Assembly: GCA_028571685.1 (NCBI GenBank)
Contig: CM053140.1
Location: 20,875,501 to 20,939,500 of the forward strand
Direction of reading: 5' to 3'
Length of the DNA stretch: 64,000 nucleotides
Source of the DNA: Heterohyrax brucei
Lineage: Eukaryota > Chordata > Mammalia > Hyracoidea > Procaviidae
This document shows, in pieces, positions 61,205 through 64,000 of this stretch (position 1 is the stretch's first letter; each line of letters begins with the position of its first letter). A program made the translations under genes and the position numbers. Under the pieces are notes generated by a model, which was given only the letters and a program-made list of their open reading frames with translations, had not been told where the DNA came from and made no database searches.

Positions 61205-61372
61205 AAAACCAAAGACCAGATCCACTGCCGAGTCAGGTCTGACTCATAGCAACCCTATATGTCACAGTAGAACTGTCCTACAGAGTTTCTAAGGAGTGCC
61301 TGGTGGATTTGAACTGCTGATCTTTTGGTTAGCAGACACAGCATTTAACTCACTATGCCACCAGGGTTTCCC
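61205..61372 (-). mobile_element. AfroSINE-type element
   Basis: CTGACTCATAGCAACCCTAT ... GATTTGAACTGCTGATCTTT ... CACTATGCCACCAGGGTTTC. Confidence 0.9.
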
Positions 61373-61489
61373 TAGAAGGGTACGGGCAGGTCAGAGTACC
61401 CCCTCCCTTGTGATGGGTGCATCAGCCTTCTCTCTCAGGTCTCCCCCATCTATTTGCTACCCCCGTCCCATCCAATCTCTGTCTGCAGC

Positions 61490-61850
61490 TGGAGTACTTT
61501 TCACAAAATTAAATTCTGACCATGTCCCTCTTGCCTACAACTTTCCATGGCTCCCTATTGCTCCCATCAGTGGCTCTAACATGGCCTCTTGCCTACTTTG
61601 TACAGCCCCCAATACCTGCAGTCTCAGGCATTGCTGGAGCTCTGCCCTGTTGCCCCGCGCCACCTCAGCCCTTCAGCTCCCCCCACCCCCCGGTGTGGTG
61701 CTACCCTCTCCCTCCAAAAGGCTCTATATGCCATGCCACACGGGTTTCTGGTGTCCACATGCACAGCAGACAGGGCATCCACTTTCTGCTCTCCTGTTTG
61801 GGCCTGAAATTAACTGTTGTGCCTCTGTATCTCCCATCAGCCAAGGCCTC
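61490..61850 (+). mobile_element. L2-type LINE fragment
   Basis: TTAAATTCTGACCATGTCCC, ACTTTCCATGGCTCCCTATT, ACATGGCCTCTTGCCTACTT. Confidence 0.5.
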
Positions 61851-63477
61851 TGCAGTGAAAGTTTCACCACAGATCTGTCCGGTTCTCTGTGGCATGCCCA
61901 GGCCTGGGTATGAAGTGAGCACTTTGTTTAAGGAACAAAGATGAAAGAGAAGCAAAGAACAGGCTATCCATTCAGGAGATGGCTACCTGCTTGGTCACAA
62001 GTAGGAAGAAAATACACCCAGAAATGGAGAGGGTGTAGGGACGGGTCAGCTGGAGATGAGGACATGAGGAATGCCTCACCAAACAGGTGACATCTGGGCA
62101 GAGGTCTCTGAGATGTGAGCATCCAGGCTTCTGGGAAAAGAGCAGCCCAAACAGCGAGAACAGCATGTGTAAAGGCCCTGGGGCAGAAGCAGACCTTGTG
62201 TGGTCAGATCAGGGTAGAAGCCTAGGTTGCTGGTGGGACGGAACGAGGGGAGATGAGGGTAGGGAGATGAAGAGCAGAGCATACAGAGCCTGTGGGCCTG
62301 AGAACTTGGCCTGTTACTGTGAGTGAGGTGGGAGTCACAGACGGTTCTGAACAAAGGAAGCACATGTCCTAATTCAGGTGCTCTCATACACTCTCTGGCC
62401 ACTGTGGGGACAACAGACTGTGCTTGTGTGTGGGTTGGGGGGACTGTTAGAGGTGTTGCCCACTCTATCCTCCTCCAGTGTCAAAGCCAGAAATCTGTAA
62501 TTTTCCCCTACTCCCTCTTTAACCTATCTTCCTGGCCAATCAGCCACCAAACCCCGTCAACTCCAACTCTCACACCAATCTCTAATATCCCAAGATGCCT
62601 TCCAGGGCTCTGGCTGCTTCCAGTTCCCGGTGGGGATGGGGGATGGTGCCTAGCAGCACAGGAGGGAAGAGGGAGTTGAGCACAGCACCCCTAAGCTCCG
62701 GCACTGTAGCCCAAGGGCTCTAGGCTCCAAGCCCTGCTCTGCCCACTTGAGGCTACGTGAAGAGGTCTCATGTAGCCCCTCAGAAATCTGTTTCTCTACA
62801 GGGGAAAATGGGGATGAAAACCTTGCAGGTTGGCTGTGGGAGTCAGACATAATATTCAGCTCTTTCACACATTTTTCTGAGAATGACTATGTGCCAAGCA
62901 CTGTTCTAGGCACTATAAATACAGCCTGAAGAAGCCAGGCAAAAGCCCTGCCCATGTGGAGCTAGAAGCAGACACGATGCACATACAAGCATCCATTCAA
63001 GAGTGCACTAGAGCCATGGGAGCAAGTACGTGGACAGGTGAGCAAGAGGAGCATGTATGTGCAAGTGGGGTGTCCTGTGAACGCAATTTTAAATTGGGTG
63101 GTTGGGAAAAGTGACCCTGTCCTGAAAAGGTGACATTTCAGAAGAAACCTACCAAGGTGAGAGCAGAGCTGCAAAAGTGTCCAGGGAAAGAGATGATCAG
63201 CCCAGGGACAGGGTACATCCTGTGCAAAGGTCCTGAGGCTAGATCAAGCCAGTGTGTTTAAGGAGAGGTGAGGAAGCCAGCATGCCTAGAGGGGAGCGTG
63301 CAGTGGGGTGAGTGGGAAGCACTGAGGGCAAGCAAGTGGTATGCTGATCGTGCTGGGCTTTCCAGGGACTCCAAGGGCACAAGTGCCCCCGAGAGAGAGC
63401 GGTCCCTCTGTTGAAAGGATGAATACCACGGTGGCCTCACACCTACCACCGGGGCCACTGGGGGGTGCTCTCAAGCA

Positions 63478-63668
63478 GGGGTTGGCAAACTATGGCCCAG
63501 GTTTTTCCCTACTTTGGCACAGCCGAAATGTTTTACATTTTTAAGGGGCTGTGAAGAAGAAACAACACAGAGTTAGAGTAAGAGGAAGAATATGCAACAG
63601 GGCTGGAACAGGGCCGCAAAGTCTGCAGTATTTGCTATCTGGTTCCTTACAGAGAAAGTCTGCCAGCC
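63478..63668. mobile_element. hAT-Charlie-like non-autonomous DNA transposon
   Basis: CAGGGGTTGGCAAACTATGG at the left and GAGAAAGTCTGCCAGCC at the right are near-inverted ends; GCAAAGTCTGCAGTATTTGC lies between. Confidence 0.65.
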
Positions 63669-64000
63669 TTTTCCCCACACAGCATTTCTTACTGGGGACT
63701 GATTTTGTCTGCAGACACTTTTGGCTATCACAAATTGGAAACCTGGCTGGGATTTGGTAGGTCAAGGCCAGGGATGTTGTTCATCACCCTAGAGTGCAGA
63801 GGATGGCCCCTCCCGGAAGATACTGACCTAGCCCCAAACATTAGCAGTGCCACAGTGGCGACACCCTGCCCTGGAGAGCCAGCCACTGGGCCCATCACCT
63901 GCCTGTACCACCTGCCCACCTGGGCCGGCCCTCACAGCTCCTGGCCTGCTGCTTGTGACATGTTGGATTCTTTTTATTCCCTGGAGGAGGGGTACCAGCT

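Larger units (their letters stand above)
54003..64000 (-). other. ADGRL1: 5' intron of ADGRL1 (continues past right edge)
   Basis: No coding exon or CpG island seen. The stretch holds L1, SINE, L2, MaLR LTR and hAT remnants (listed separately) plus unremarkable GC-rich sequence. The acceptor at 54003 requires an upstream exon, which I place outside the window. Confidence 0.65.

Noticed and set aside
54003-64000. ADGRL1 first exon or main promoter inside the window
   Set aside because: No CpG island or convincing noncoding exon seen; expected farther upstream.

Overview
This is vertebrate nuclear DNA from a placental mammal. It is very probably an afrotherian, most likely an elephant or another paenungulate. 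Two single-copy genes match human 19p13.12 in identity, order and strand. The interspersed repeats include tRNA-derived AfroSINE-type elements, RTE/BovB-type fragments and L1 elements whose 3'UTR type I associate with elephants. No bacterial or phage-like genes are present. The species assignment rests on recalled repeat families, not on a search.

Layout, with both genes on the minus strand. 1-3072: intron 1 of ASF1B, holding SINEs and a degenerate minisatellite; the rest of the gene lies beyond the left edge. 3073-3181: first coding exon of ASF1B. About 3182-3960: its CpG-rich promoter, with a CHR element and regularly spaced CCAAT boxes typical of cell-cycle genes. About 4-24.8 kb: a gene-free intergenic stretch of layered transposons (L2, MIR, L1, MaLR and ERV LTRs, RTE, hAT, many SINEs). 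About 24.86-54.0 kb: nearly all of ADGRL1 (latrophilin-1), from a putative poly(A) signal to the signal-peptide exon. 54.0-64 kb: the long 5' intron of ADGRL1; the upstream noncoding first exon and main promoter were not found and should lie beyond the right edge.

I reconstructed 23 ADGRL1 coding exons (numbered 2-24, counting an unseen noncoding exon 1). All have GT-AG boundaries and compatible phases. Together they give an uninterrupted frame of 1,473 codons plus stop. The protein has a signal peptide, SUEL lectin domain, olfactomedin domain, Ser/Thr/Pro linker, HormR, GAIN/GPS, seven transmembrane segments and a long tail ending in the PDZ ligand VTSL. Two microexons are visible: a 15-nt one encoding the KVEQK insert between the lectin and olfactomedin domains, and an 18-nt one in the cytoplasmic tail. 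The 15-nt exon is flanked by long pyrimidine tracts in the pre-mRNA.

ASF1B (histone H3-H4 chaperone, cell cycle) and ADGRL1 (neuronal adhesion GPCR) are neighbours with no evident functional link. I found no undescribed multi-gene system. The best leads are regulatory: microexon control in ADGRL1, a possible internal first exon, a uORF, an AT-rich homeodomain/FOX motif cluster, a YY1/ETS cluster and the ASF1B promoter grammar.
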